Translations under genes and position numbers: made by a program
In this document: piece after piece, positions 52,476 to 63,969 of the stretch
Numbering within the stretch: position 1 is the stretch's first letter
Layout of the letters: each line of letters opens with the position of its first letter
Notes under the pieces: model-generated
Seen by the model: the letters and a program-made list of their open reading frames with translations, nothing else
Databases searched by the model: none
What the model was told of the DNA's origin: nothing
Assembly (NCBI RefSeq): GCF_018873765.1
Contig: NC_057924.1
Location: forward strand, 17,355,542 to 17,419,541
From: Telopea speciosissima
Lineage: Eukaryota > Streptophyta > Magnoliopsida > Proteales > Proteaceae
Reading direction: 5' to 3'
DNA length: 64,000 nt

Positions 52476-52715
52476 CCATAGAGTTTTCGGTAAAACAGGT
52501 TGACATCGGAATAATTAACGAAAAATATTTTCTATAGTTGCATATTTCTGATGTTCGCAAGTTGATACTGAAAGGGGGTGAACCAGTGTCTCAAAATTTC
52601 TTCAAAAATTATTCCTAACACTGCATGCAAACACTCCCTCGATATTCCAACACTTATGGCACTGTCTACCAAGGTGACTTTCCTTGAGTTCCTAAATATG
52701 GTTATGTACTTTAGC

Positions 52716-52894
52716 AATTTGGCTCTCTTCCAACCGTGGCGGGAGCTAGAGGGTCTAGCCCAGCAAAACATAAGGGGTTTTGGTCATTTCATAGGTTGGA
52801 CCCAAGTGGCCCCCTCTGTGAAATGACCATACCCCCTCTTTTGGCTAGGCTGGACCCTCCAGCTCCCACCACGGCTGGGGGAGAGTCAGATCCA
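52716..52894. mobile_element. Palindromic MITE related to 36127-36325
   Basis: Left arm ATTTGGCTCTCTTCCAACCG, inverse right arm CGGCTGGGGGAGAGTCAGATCC. TACTTTAG occurs on both sides (52707-52714 and 52895-52902), with the ninth base differing. Confidence 0.75.
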
Positions 52895-53250
52895 TACTTT
52901 AGAGGGCTCTGCTTCATTCTCATTGCCAATGTTTCCTTATCCAAATCAGAATGGACAAATGCAATGTGTAATGCACAGTGGATTGGATTGGAGAATAAAA
53001 TGTGATATCAGATTCAAAAATATCATTTTCTTTTAATTAGTGAATGGAATATGGCTTATATATGAAACCCCATTATTTACATAGAAAATATGAAAAATAA
53101 ATTAAAATGAGAGAAGTTGGTTGGTCGGTGGTGCAAAATCAAATCTTTTTGCACGGCAGCAAGTCAGCAACCCACCAATCATTACTTCCTATTGCTACGT
53201 ACCCCTATTTTGATTGTCTAAAACTACCCTTAAAGTCACAAAGGTGGCTG

Positions 53251-53759
53251 ATAAGGATTAGGGGTGTCAATGGACGGGGCTCGGCCGGGTTAGGCCATAT
53301 TCCTAGCCCAACCTGATCCTGCTAAGGCCAAGCGTATCCTCAACCCGGCCCGAAGCTGGTAGGGTTTTCCCAAGCCCAGCCCAACTCTGTTTGGCTTTGA
53401 TTGACCTTGCATTTACATGGTTGATGGTCCATTGAGTAGTGGTATTAACAAAGCCCATCACAGCCCACTTTGGTACACTATTAAGTCCACTTATTATATC
53501 CACCATTTTGATACATTATTAAGCCCACTTTTTATATCCACCTTATTGATACACTATTAAGCCTACTTAATAAAGCCCATCACAGTCCATACATATATAT
53601 ACATAAGACAGGGTCGGGTTGGCCCTGCCAGGGCTAGGAAAACACTAAATTCAGCCTGACCCTGGTAGGAACACAAGCCCGGCCCAGACCTCTCCGAACT
53701 TAGGGAGGGTTGAGGCAGGCTCGGGCTTGTGGGGTTTTTTTGACACCTCTAATAAGGAT
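53251..53759. mobile_element. hAT-type element (TAGGGGTGTCAA ends) with 8-bp duplication
   Basis: The element proper is 53259-53751: TAGGGGTGTCAATGG...TTTTTTTGACACCTCTA. ATAAGGAT is duplicated exactly at 53251-53258 and 53752-53759. Internal motifs GGCTCGGCC and AGCCCA are subterminal-type repeats. No transposase. Confidence 0.88.
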
Positions 53760-54090
53760 GCCAATCAGTACGATATATGGTATTCGGTATGGTTTTGATA
53801 CAATACATTGCATATATACTCCATATCGATATCGTACCAAATACCGATTCAGTATAGGTATCTTATACTGATACCATACTGAATCAATTCGGTATATGTA
53901 TTTGATATAGTATCAATACAGTATGGTGTATTTTCAACATTATGTCCATATCGATACCGTACTAAATACCGACTCAATACAAGTATCTCGTACTGATACC
54001 ATACCAAATTTATTCGGTACAGATAATTCGATACGAAAACGGTATCGATATACAATACACGATACACATTGACACCCTTAGTAGCTAATC
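53760..54090. repeat. GGTATCGATA-rich repeat, probably a second hAT-type element
   Basis: Dense GGTAT(C)GATAC/CGGTAT motifs in both orientations and a right end ACATTGACACCCTTA. The left end is not clear because it abuts the previous element. Confidence 0.5.
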
Positions 54091-54103
54091 ACCATAGTCG
54101 TGC

Positions 54104-54310
54104 CTAGGGGTGTCAATCGGTCGGTTTGGTCCGGTTTTTTTTATTTCGATGTGGATTTTAGGGAAATCGAACCGATAAGGAATTTTCGATTTCGGTGTGG
54201 TTTGGTTTCGTGTTGGTTTCGATTTATGATAATGGGTTGATAGCGGTTTGGATTCCATTTAGTATCGGGGTTTTTTTTTTTAACGGGTTGTGTTCGGTTT
54301 GTGCCTTTAT
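54104..54310. repeat. Left part of a TAGGGGTGTCAA-type hAT element
   Basis: CCTAGGGGTGTCAATCGGTCGG followed by TCGGTTTGG-type motifs and a T-run. The right end was not found. Confidence 0.5.
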
Positions 54311-54876
54311 TCTGTTTCTCTTTTCAATTACATTAAATGACTGTACAGAATATCATGTATAATTGTAAGAGAGAAGAGATAACTACAAGGATGCATGCAC
54401 TAGCATACGCTATGCAACTAGACATGGAACTCAATTTCTAATTAGGGGGGAAGCGGAGGGAAAGAAGATAGTCAAGTTGTGTGGTTGTTTCGCCCAGACA
54501 CAAGAAAGGCGAACAGAATGCCCCAACCCTTGTGAAATGAAAAAATCCAGAGTCCTGTAAAGATGCGCGCGTTGGTGCAAGGGACACCTATCCTGGTAAT
54601 GACTCCTTCCAAAAAATAAAACATAAATAGCACCCGGCATTGCCTAGCCTTGAAATGTGAAAAATGAGGGAAGGATACCAAACCAAACATGTGCAATGAA
54701 ACGCTTACGAGTTACGACTCAAAGTCTGGACTGGTCGATCTGATCTGATCTGATCTGGTCGGGTCTGGGCTGGTCTGGTCTGTTCAGAGAGAAATCAAGT
54801 TGACCATGTACACATGGCGCGAAGGACCCAGAAGACTTCTACGCACGTGGTATGAACCAGACTTTTTACTTAATTG

Positions 54877-54912
54877 GGGTTGGGGTGGGGGTGGGGGTGG
54901 GGTTGGGGAGAC
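54877..54912 (+). repeat. G-rich tract, possible G-quadruplex
   Basis: Repeated GGGGT(T/G)GGGG units on the plus strand, about 120 bp before a TATA box. It meets the simple G4 pattern. Confidence 0.65.
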
Positions 54913-55028
54913 GTTGGGGCACTTAATTACAATAACTGCCCCTAGTCCTCTTCCAAATTCCAATGTTCTCTACTCAACTAACTAAGTGGTGTCTCCTCTT
55001 TCTAACTCTTGTTGTACGTAGTAGAGCT

Positions 55029-55036
55029 TATAAATA
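55029..55036 (+). promoter_or_regulatory. TATA box of the WAT1-like fragment
   Basis: TATAAATA inside TTATAAATAAATATAAAACT, about 210 bp before the ATG and about 45 bp before a (CTT)n leader at 55079-55104. The arrangement is a standard plant promoter plus pyrimidine-rich 5' UTR. Confidence 0.6.
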
Positions 55037-55239
55037 AATATAAAACTACCCAGTGGATACAGCAAGAATACTTATAATATCTTCTTCTTCTTCTTCTTCT
55101 TCTTGATTTGTTCGCTCACCCTCCCTCAACATCTTTCCTCTTATTTATCTTTTTTCTCTATTTTTATCTCTCAGTATCTAACTGATCTCTATCTTTTTTT
55201 CTTCTTCTTCAACTTTGAATTGAACTGCGCTGGAAAACG

Positions 55240-55356
55240 ATGGAAGTTAGTGATCTCCACAAATTTCTTCTTGGGTTGAAACCGGCGTTGGTGATGGTGA
55301 TGGTTCAGGCCATCTTTGATGGGGGGATCAATGTGTTCTATAACTTGCAACCATAA
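55240..55356 (+). pseudogene. WAT1-related (EamA/UMAMIT) transporter, first-exon fragment
   Basis: ATG at 55240, 38 codons then TAA. The peptide MEVSDLHKFLLGLKPALVMV, continuing through MVQAIFDGGINVFYNL, is the first transmembrane segment of plant WAT1-related/nodulin-MtN21 proteins (pattern LKPALVMVLVQ..FAG.NVFYKLA). Full-length proteins have about 360-400 residues and ten membrane helices. The next conserved part (NDGM..RVLVAYR) is not found in the following 1.3 kb, where the sequence is AT-rich and intron-like. Either the gene is broken here or the next exons are displaced. A promoter with TATA box and leader is present upstream. Confidence 0.65.
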
Positions 55357-56734
55357 ATGGGATGAATATGAGGTAGAATTAATATTGGTCAATATGGTTG
55401 CAAGCTTATAGAAGACATTGACCCCCCAGCAACCATAGACTAAACCTAGGCTGATTTGAATTTCCTAATTATGTTCGAGTTCGACCAATAGTCTCCTATG
55501 GTCAGTCACTAGCTACCTACTGCAAAGAATTAATTAATGCATGATGAGATCGAGTTTATCTAATTAATGATCACTTTCTAATCTGTTCTTGGACATGTTC
55601 TTAATTGCAAGCTAGAAAAGAAGACCAAAGTTAACGTGGATATATATATATATATGGTCGCCTTTCAATCATTTCTTTGTGGGTTACTACTTGGGTAAGT
55701 CTTTCATTAATTCTTGTACGTCGATCGATACAAAACTGTTGTTCTTCACTCACTCTTCAGTACGTTGTGGTTTCCTGAACTGAATTAATCAGAATTCAAA
55801 CTTGAAAAGTGTAATATTTAGTAGTTAATAATGTAACAAACAAACCTCTTTCTCCGTTTTTCTGTTCCATAAATTCTGCACATCCCATTAAAATTGGAGT
55901 CTTAATTTTCAACTTATTAGTGGGTCTGGGTCTAGTAGGGGTGTCGATCAAAAGCTGGCCCGCACTTATCATAGCTAGGTCCGGTCCATCCAACCACAAC
56001 CCAACTAACTAACTGGTTTAAACCCGACTTAATTAGTGGGTCTGGGACTGAGACTCTGAGAGTTTTCTTGCTTAGCAAACGCTACAGTACAGTGTCGGGC
56101 CGGTCAAGTACTTAAAAAGGAATACAATTAGATACCTAATGGAACTCATTCCCTTGCAAATCATGATTAAAGGTTGATTTGAATTTCAATTTCGGATTAA
56201 TTTTATGAAATAGACTACAAATACATTTTTGGTCATAGATTGAAATTGTTTTGGTTGCATCAATCTAAAATATTTCACGAATAAGAAATCCATTAGGTAG
56301 TTCAATTTCTGAGAATAAATTCTCTATATTTCCTAAGGGAGAGGGTGGAGGTGGTGGTTGTGGTTGTAGTGGTTGACAGGGGTGGTGGTGATGCAACTAT
56401 ATATTAGGAGAAGAAGAAGGGTGGTGTTCTAATTTTTACATTAAATTACTATTTTACCCATCATATTAACCATTTGTTCATTAAAGAGCTCGACAAAAAT
56501 CAAATGAAATAGAAATTCTGATAAAATTTTCTATTTCATTTTATATCTATTTTACTAAAATAAGGTGTAAAAATGAAACCAAACAATTTCTGTAATAGAA
56601 ATCTTACCAAACCAGGCCTAAGCAATAACTAAACGCATTCCCTTGCAAATCAAGGCTAAACAATTATTAACTTATAACAATACTAAATAGGTAAACCTAA
56701 TCATTATTAATCATATGGCAAAAGGTTTCATAAT
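55357..56734. other. Non-coding, no gene seen
   Basis: Includes an (AT)n run near 55649 and a G/T-rich run at 56340-56395. No exon continuing the WAT1-like fragment was found. Confidence 0.45.
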
Positions 56735-58335
56735 GGATGCTCTGTAGGCCCATAGGGCATAAGGCAATTTATTTGTCCAATCATTATTTCTTTCTATCAA
56801 TTTGTCTAATATGAGTTTCACATTTTGTTAGCAGCTACCATTGCATCATGAATTGGTTGGTGGTTTGTATGGTGAAGACTTGTGTCTTTGGATATTCAAC
56901 TCGTCATACAACCTCTTCACTTCTTTTTTGAAGTATGATCATTAATTTGATATCAATTATTGTGGTACCCCATGTTGGCAAATAATATTCTCATTTATAA
57001 ATTTAGTTACCTTCGCTGTTGTCAACTTAGCATATGATTGACCTTCTACCCACTTGGTGAAGTAATTTATAATTTATTCAAAACACCCTAAGTAATATAT
57101 AATCTATCCAATATACTCACCTAGAAATCTAAAGATAGGTGATACCATTTAACTGATTAGCCTTTAGCAACCAAAGATAGAATACACTTCATTGTAACTC
57201 CCTTCAACGTGAGTCACGAATAATTATAAGATCACCTCCAATTCGCTGTCCGCTCCAATTTCCTCCAATTCCTCACGTAGGAGCGGAAATGACCACCCTA
57301 CCCCACCTTGGGTAGTGTGTTCGGGAAGGGGGTAGGGTGGTCATTTCTGCTCCTATGTGAGGAATTGGAACAGACAACGAATTGGAGGGGATAACGATTC
57401 CATGAGTCACATGGATCATCATTTCTTCTCAAATTAGAATTGATTGTCTGTTAGATGTTTGCCATCAAAATAATTCTACTCTTATCAGTGGTTCAAAAGA
57501 CCTGGCTGCTTGAGCTTGGGCTCGGCGGGCCAGACATCGGAGACCGGAGTTGGAGATGTTATTGTTAACCCACTTTACAATTTTATATCTCGATAATCAA
57601 CATTATCTTTATGATTAATAATTTCCTTTCTATATTTATATAACCAATGGTATCATAATTGAGGGAGGTCAGAGTTGGTCATCATCTATTCTGATTTGGA
57701 TGGACCAAATAACTGTGGCCCACCACTTGGGTTGATCAAAGCTGTTCAATTCCTAGCCCCATTGTTGCTAAATAGACATTTTCCATAATGATTTGATTAT
57801 ACCTATAAGTGCTGTTTATCACATTGGAAGATTGTTGAAATTAATAATAGGTCTGGGCCAGACTCAACTATAAACCAACTGAGATGGGCCGGTTTTTTTT
57901 ATTGGAGCCTGGCCCAAAGTGGAGGCCCTTTGGTGGGCCTATATTCTCTGGATTAGAATCGTCTTTGGAGGAGTTGGTGAAAGAGAAAAACTAATGGTGG
58001 GTTTCAAATAATATGCTGTCCTGGGAAGTCATGAGAGTGAGTGACTTGTATCATCAAATTCTCCCAGTTCCCTTTTCAAAAGCAGAGGAGATAATATTAG
58101 ACTACTACAATCTCTCACTGGGTAGGGTGGTCATTTCACCCTCTTTGTGTTTGGGTGTACAAGGACCATGTGACCTGGTGACATTCGCTTGCCCTAATTC
58201 TTTATAGGGATTGAGTTCCCTGTCTGACTATATAACGTATGTTAGTGCCTCCATGTGTCTCTTTTTCCTCTCACAATAGAGGGCAAATATGTAATTTTAC
58301 AAGAGGGAGTCACTAGCATAGCAGCGATTTTTCCC
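56735..58335 (+). repeat. Dispersed duplicated segment, copy 2 (partner at 16351-17819)
   Basis: Same sequence and orientation as copy 1, including the Tat-like integrase relic (56735-57070, minus), with a 184-bp MITE inserted at 57218. Confidence 0.85.
57218..57401. mobile_element. Palindromic MITE inside duplicated segment copy 2
   Basis: Arms CACCTCCAATTCGCTGTCCG and CAGACAACGAATTGGAGG around an inner GGTAGGGTGGTCATTTC...GAAATGACCACCCTACC. Flanks are GTGAGTCAC (57209-57217) and ATGAGTCAC (57402-57410). Copy 1 at 16825-16833 shows the empty site. Confidence 0.88.
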
Positions 58336-59960
58336 CTTCTTTATAGAATAGTAATTATTTTACGTCTTCCTTCGTATGCATGTACATTTAATGGGATTTT
58401 GTTATTGATAAATCTTAGGGTGTTTAATAATTTGTTTTTTTTTTTTTTTTTTTTTTTTTTTGGGTCCTTCTATTATAATACAACGCATCTTTTTAGTGCG
58501 GGTAAATCCTATCATTTCATATTTATACTCAAAAAATATGTAAGACAATGACCATTTTTGATAATGACATAATTATAAATCACTTTTAAATTATTGCTAG
58601 AAACTTTATTTTATCCTAGACTTAGAATACTTTTAGGCCCCACCTCTTCTTTATAAGAAACATTATTTTTACACGTCTTCCTGCATATGCATGTATATTT
58701 AATGGGATTTTCTTATTGATATATCTTAGGGTGCTATATAATTTGTAATTCTTTTTTTTTTTAATTTATTTATTATTTTTTATCATTTTATTATAATACA
58801 CATTTTTTTTAGTGAGGGCAAATCCTATCATTTCATTCGTATACTCGAAATATTTATAAAACAATGATAATTTTTTATAATGACATATTTATAAGTCACT
58901 TTCAAATTATTTTTTAAAATTATACTTATCAAAAAAAAATATTTTCGAAAACCTTATTTATCGTTGACTTAGAAGACTTTTAGGCCTGACCCATTTGTTT
59001 GGCAAACAAAAAGGGGTGGGAAATTAAAAATCGTGGGCTCCACAAGTTATGGAATCATGAGACTACACAAGCAAGGAAAAGAAAGAATATTTTATCAAAA
59101 AAAGAAAAGGCAAAGAAAGAGAAGTAAAAGATAGGGTGGAATAATGATATTATCGATATACTCAATTTTACTATAAAATCCTATCAAATATTATACTCGG
59201 ATTGGTTACAAATTACCCTTATATTAAAAGAAATGTTTAGTGTAAATGAAGAGAAGAAACAAAATGGATGAGGCAAACTTTCAAGTTCCAAGGGCCTGAA
59301 CAATATCAAAATCTCACACAATGTGCTTGAAAATTTCTGCAACTCTAAGTCTCAAGGTATCGGCATCATGCCAGCTGTCTTGGCCGACATGTATTAGTAT
59401 CGTCGGTACACCAATATCGATGGAGAGTATCAACCAAAAAATCCACCTAGCCAAGAAAAAACCAGAGGTTTTTTTTTAAACTTTATGAGCGCTTCTATAT
59501 TATCCTTATTTCTTCGAAAGCTTTACTTACCATATTGCCATCAAGCACTTTCTTCCCATAAAGTCGAAGATGTTAGAGTGTTCTCCACAATAGTTTGGCT
59601 CAGAGCATTTGGTGAATACTCCTATCACAACGTTCTTTTAGAAAGGTGTTTTCAAGGATCACATCTTGCAGTAACACTTTGTTAGGTTGCACAAACTCGG
59701 ATCTGGAGAGAATAATGATTATAAGAGTGAAATCTTGAATGTGAATAAATTGATATTGTTGCAGTAAAATAAGGATATCTTTTGATATAAAACATGGTAT
59801 GATATGATTCAAGTTGGATATAAAATATAACAAATAGAGCTAAAACTTTTGTTTTTTGAGTTTTCTTAATTTAGGAATAAAAACTGGTGAAATGGGGTCG
59901 TAAAGTTGAGGTCGCTGCACAAATTGAAATATGAAAAACTATAGAATGAGTTTTCCAAAC
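58336..59960. other. AT-rich non-coding region
   Basis: Two related stretches near 58340-58560 and 58640-58990 share TTTTACGTCTTCCT.C.TATGCATGTA.ATTTAATGGGATTTT and CCTATCATTTCAT, a diverged direct duplication of about 300 bp. A 23-base T run lies near 58437. No gene recognised. Confidence 0.5.
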
Positions 59961-59989
59961 TTAGTGTACAATACATAAATGGAAAAAAG

Positions 59990-60660
59990 AAGGATAGAAA
60001 CTCGGTTTTGGGTTAAAAATGATGATATATATATATGAAAAAATACCAGAAAATAAGAGGAAAAGGTAGAAGATAGGTGAATATAAGAAACAATTCTTCT
60101 CAGTGGTTGTTGCAATCATGTATTCCAGGTTTGGTAAGGGTGCCACTGATGGGTATAGAAACATGTGATGTCCATCTATAAAAAGTTCAATGTTACGCAA
60201 AGACGTCATATTCTCCAGTGACCTTTGCAGATGCATAAATATTGAAAGATCCCATACTTTCAACTTCAATACCTCCAGCTTCTTTAATTCTTCAAAACCA
60301 CCAAGCAGCGTTTAAATACTTGTTTTGTCCAAGTAAAACTCAACTAAAGATTCTTTTAGATCACCAATGGACTCAGGCAACTCCTTGAGTGAGTCGCATT
60401 CAATGAGAAAAAGCTTCTTGAGAGATCTCAACCTACACATACTATTTGGGAATTTCTCAAGATCATTGCAACCTTTCAAGTTCAAGTAAACGAGCTGCTA
60501 GAGCTGTCCAATGGATTCATGTAAATTAATCAAAGATTTGCAACCATTAAGATACAACCACTCTAAGCGAGAAAATCCTGAGAAATCGGGAGACTCGGTC
60601 AAATTGCAACAACCACTGAGAATAAGTTCCAAGAGAAACTTAGTTTTTGGTCTTAGTGCA
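59990..60660 (-). pseudogene. Leucine-rich-repeat relic, TIR-NBS-LRR resistance-gene type
   Basis: The minus strand reads LELILSGCCNLTESPDFSGF, RLEWLYLNGCKSLINLHESI, a TAG stop, LVYLNLKGCNDLEKFPNSMC, SLKKLFLIECDSLKELPESI, a second in-frame TAA, then ELKKLEVLKLKVWDLS and NMTSLRNIELFIDG. These are LxxLxLxxCxxL repeats of the plant TNL type, which form the recognition surface of intracellular immune receptors. No TIR or NB-ARC domain is in the window. Two in-frame stops and no start mark it as a pseudogene fragment. Confidence 0.8.
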
Positions 60661-60857
60661 TGACTTGATTTGTCCTTGAACCACATTTTGGATCTGGACT
60701 TTGTGGGCTTGATGGGCTTTAATGCGGGCTGATCTCCTTAAGGACTTGTTAGTACTAGATGGATACACTTGAGCTGCATCACACCTATATAAAATAAAAG
60801 GTGATCCTTTAAAACAATTTTACATTTTGGGAGCACCTTTAAGTTGCAAATAAGGTT

Positions 60858-61208
60858 TCACAAAGGATTTTGACACTTGAAAGCTAAATGATAAGCAATT
60901 TTAATAGAAAACCTAACATCAACAGAACACCTCCATAACCAAGAATCAAGTATAGGGAAGGTACAAAGATGAATGCTAAGGACAGCCCTAACCTTATTAG
61001 CTGTAAATAATGATTTATTCAAGGAATCAATCCAACAAAAAAACCGGCTATTAATTAATACAGCAACCCTTCGGATATCACCGAAACAAAGGCTTGAAAT
61101 TCTCCAATGAAGGAGCTTGGGTACCCAGAAATCCCTAAAAATATAAGTAGAATTGTCATCCCCAACTCTTCTACAAAGTTCTTTACAAGACAAATCCCTT
61201 CCTTTCAA
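60858..61208 (-). pseudogene. LINE ORF2 fragment (region before zf-RVT)
   Basis: CRRVGDDNSTYIFRDFWVPK, then FCWIDSLNKSLFTANKVRAV and SWLWRCSVDVRFSIKIAYHL match the linker between reverse transcriptase and zf-RVT in plant L1 elements (pattern 'GDG..IRIW.DPWLP ... VRSAY'). It is truncated on both sides. Confidence 0.7.
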
Positions 61209-61488
61209 TATATTGTGCCATGCCCAAGAGGGCCAAGAACAAGTCTTCTTAATTAGCTAGTTCATCAATGAACCCAATATGGGAAAGTATTTCTCTGCCT
61301 CAAAACCCGCACCCATAAGACCTCAGGATGTTCAAGGATATGCACCAACATTACTTTGTGAGCAGAGCAAGATTAAAGGATATAAAATTTCTAAAGCCTT
61401 ATCGAGTAGGCCATTCCTTGCTTATTGAAATACTCATGTGTAAGATCAGTGAGTTATGAGACGTTAGGGGACTACGACCCGTTTGTTT

Positions 61489-61790
61489 AAAGGGGAAGGT
61501 GGGGTGGGATTGTTGGAAAAATAGGACCTACATTTTGGTGGAGTTTTGTTGGGTGGATATGTTGAGGTAAAATTAAGATAAAGTTACTTTTTTCATGAAT
61601 AATAACCAAAGGGGTGGGATTTTGAAGTATGATATAAGCAGACAAAGCAATTAATGACGTGTCGTGAGCTTTTGTAAGTTTACCATCCCAAATTAACCAA
61701 ACAAGATTGGAGTGGGATTTTGAAATGCTACAACAACATTTTCTCACTCCAATTCTCCCACCCCACCTAAGTCTCCTCTAAACAAACGGG
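61489..61790. mobile_element. MITE with CCCGTTTGTTT ends
   Basis: Begins CCCGTTTGTTTAAAGGGG and ends CCTCTAAACAAACGGG, inverted copies. Inside, GTGGGATTTTGAAGTAT and GTGGGATTTTGAAATGC are repeated. Relative of the x-block MITE at 20551-20879. Confidence 0.7.
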
Positions 61791-61799
61791 TATGTGTAA

Positions 61800-62260
61800 G
61801 TTCAGTGAGTTACGAGAAGTTAGGAGACATGCAGGGACTGAATAAAAAAACTCATTAAGAACTTTTTCTTTTTTTTAAATGTTTTCATAGATAGACATAA
61901 GCTCTCTCTCTCTCTCTCTCTCTCTTGAATCGAATAGAATCAAATCGAATCGAATCTTTGTGGTTTTGAAGGTATCTAAATTGAATAGCTAGGAATCAAG
62001 GTAGAAGGTAAAAGGGTTTGTTATCCTGTCAACAATTTGGATTTTTAAATAAGCATTTTCTTAATGAGTTTTAGATGTGGCTGATCTAGCTGAGATCGAT
62101 ATGAGGTAGGCAACTCTGCACGGTTCCTTTTAAAGCTGAGGTATGTGGTATATATTCTTCACGGTTCTTTTTAAAGAAGAGAATTATGTAGGCATCTATT
62201 GATATACATCTCAAGTAGACACCTTCTTATAATGTTTTCAAACTGATATAGTACATAAAT
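61800..62260. repeat. Dispersed duplication, partner of 51870-52250
   Basis: Shares GAATAGCTAGGAATCAAG and ATGTGGCTGATCTAGCTGAG. It contains a (CT)n microsatellite at about 61904-61926 not present in the partner. Confidence 0.6.
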
Positions 62261-63371
62261 TAGAGGTTAAAGACACAAAGAAGACAACAAAAATAATAAG
62301 AATTTTTGTTTTCAATAATAGATCAATTTATTTTTTTAGTTAATAAAATAGTTCAGTTTAAGTGAAATGGGCACTAGCATTAGATGCAATGCTTCCGAAA
62401 GCACGCAAATGCTTATATGAGGAGGAGAGAAAAATCACATAGCCAATGATTTAAAGAAAAAACATTTCTATAATCGAAAATTGGTATATTCTCTATGTAA
62501 ATCATATCAGCTATCGTCATTTGATGTGATCCATATAAGATAAAAGATAATTATATAAACTAACGTCATTATTTTTTTTTACGCCAGTCAAATTGTTTAA
62601 ATATTAAATCATTTGCATTCCATTATGTTTAAAGTCTCAACCAGAGTCAAAATGACCAGTGTGATCCTTCCTTATATTTGACCATCACCCACTAACTCAT
62701 CTTAAAGTGGTGTGGTGTATATCTAATCTGAATTCTCTAAACAAATATATCATCATTCGTCAAGGTGACTTCCCTTCCTCCAATATTGCTTCATTCTCGA
62801 GGCAGCGAAAGTTAGTTAACAAAATGTGGGTGAAGTTTAAAGTTTATAATATATATATTTTGTAGTATAATCTAAAACATGGTTAGGTCGGGTCGATCCA
62901 GGCTTAGCCTAAGGCCTCAACCTTGGCCCGCCCTCAGGGCCAAATATCTCAGCCTAGGTCCTGTCTGGACTCAGGGAGGGCTAAGTCAGGTTCGGACCGA
63001 CAGGACCAAACTTGCAACCTTAGTGAACAGTACTCTATGAATAGGGGAAAACTTTGTCCAACATATAAAGTCATTATTATTCCTCCCCTAGAGCAAATTT
63101 TGAAAGTACATTATTGTTTTTTGACCCTATTCAATATGGGTGAAATAATTTCTTTCTTCGCCAAAAAAAACACAATGGGTGAAATAAAACTGCCTCCTAA
63201 CATCTCCGTGTGCTTTTCTAAAGAAACTCTTTAGATCTACAAGGTTAAAACAACTTACCCTAATATAAAAGGTATAAATTTTTAAAAATATATATTAAGA
63301 TGCCCTTATAAAATGCTGATTTATTGGTGCTGATTTATCAATTACTTAAAACTTTTGAAATAAATATCAAA
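62261..63371. other. Non-coding, no gene seen
   Basis: AT-rich. Around 62880-63015 is a degenerate GGTCGGGTC/GGCCCGCCC-type stretch of the kind found in hAT MITEs, without clear ends. Confidence 0.4.
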
Positions 63372-63443
63372 GTCGTTGTAGTATAGTGGTAAGTATTCCC
63401 GCCTGTCACGCGGGTGACCCGGGTTCGATCCCCGGCAACGGCG
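63372..63443 (+). tRNA. tRNA-Asp (GTC)
   Basis: A 72-nt cloverleaf: acceptor stem GTCGTTG/CAACGGC, D arm with the A box TAGTATAGTGG, anticodon GTC at 63405-63407 in the loop CTGTCAC, and T arm with the B box GGTTCGATCC. No intron. It is followed at once by GTTTTT, an RNA polymerase III terminator. The sequence looks intact and typical of plant nuclear tRNA-Asp genes. Confidence 0.97.
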
Positions 63444-63448
63444 TTTTT
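63444..63448 (+). terminator. RNA polymerase III terminator of tRNA-Asp
   Basis: TTTTT directly after the tRNA discriminator end. Confidence 0.85.
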
Positions 63449-63729
63449 AATTTTGGAATTTCAGATTTTACTCATCCTCCAGCCGCTGGTCCATTGCCGA
63501 GTTACGCTTTGGATTTGACTCCTCCAATGGAATTTTGGAATTTCAGATTTTATTCCTCCGTGATTGGCCCAAGTTATTTTGATTTGGCTCCTCCAAAGGG
63601 TGTGAAATGACTGCCCGCCCCATGACAGGTGGTAATTCTATCCCTCGAGATGCCAATGCGTTCTCATTGCCTGTCGGCGTGTGTGGTTTTGCGATCCGCC
63701 GTAGAGAAAGCTCTCTCATATTATATCAC

Positions 63730-63969
63730 AGATAAGGTGCTGATTGATCTGATTTCGATGTGATCGGTTTGGCTCAAACCGTTTAACTAAACGATCTCAA
63801 TTTTGAAATCATAACCAAACCATTTAGTAAATGCTTTCAAGGTTTGGTTCAATTCAAACCGTCTAACTAAACGGTCTTAATTTTGAAATCATAACCAAAC
63901 CATTTATTAGATGGTTTCACGGTTCAATTTGATTTCGGTAAACGATTTTGGTTTGATTTTGACACCCTT
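63730..63969. repeat. hAT-like MITE with an internal 80-bp tandem repeat
   Basis: Two units begin at about 63775 and 63855 (CAAACCGT(T/C)TAACTAAACG, then AATTTTGAAATCATAACCAA). The right end TTTTGACACCCTTA is typical of TAGGGTGTCAA hAT elements. The left end is not certain. Confidence 0.6.

Noticed and set aside
58013-58207. 64-codon frame in the duplicated segment
   Set aside because: The partner copy at 17513-17660 is interrupted by a stop at the equivalent place, so there is no sign of coding constraint.
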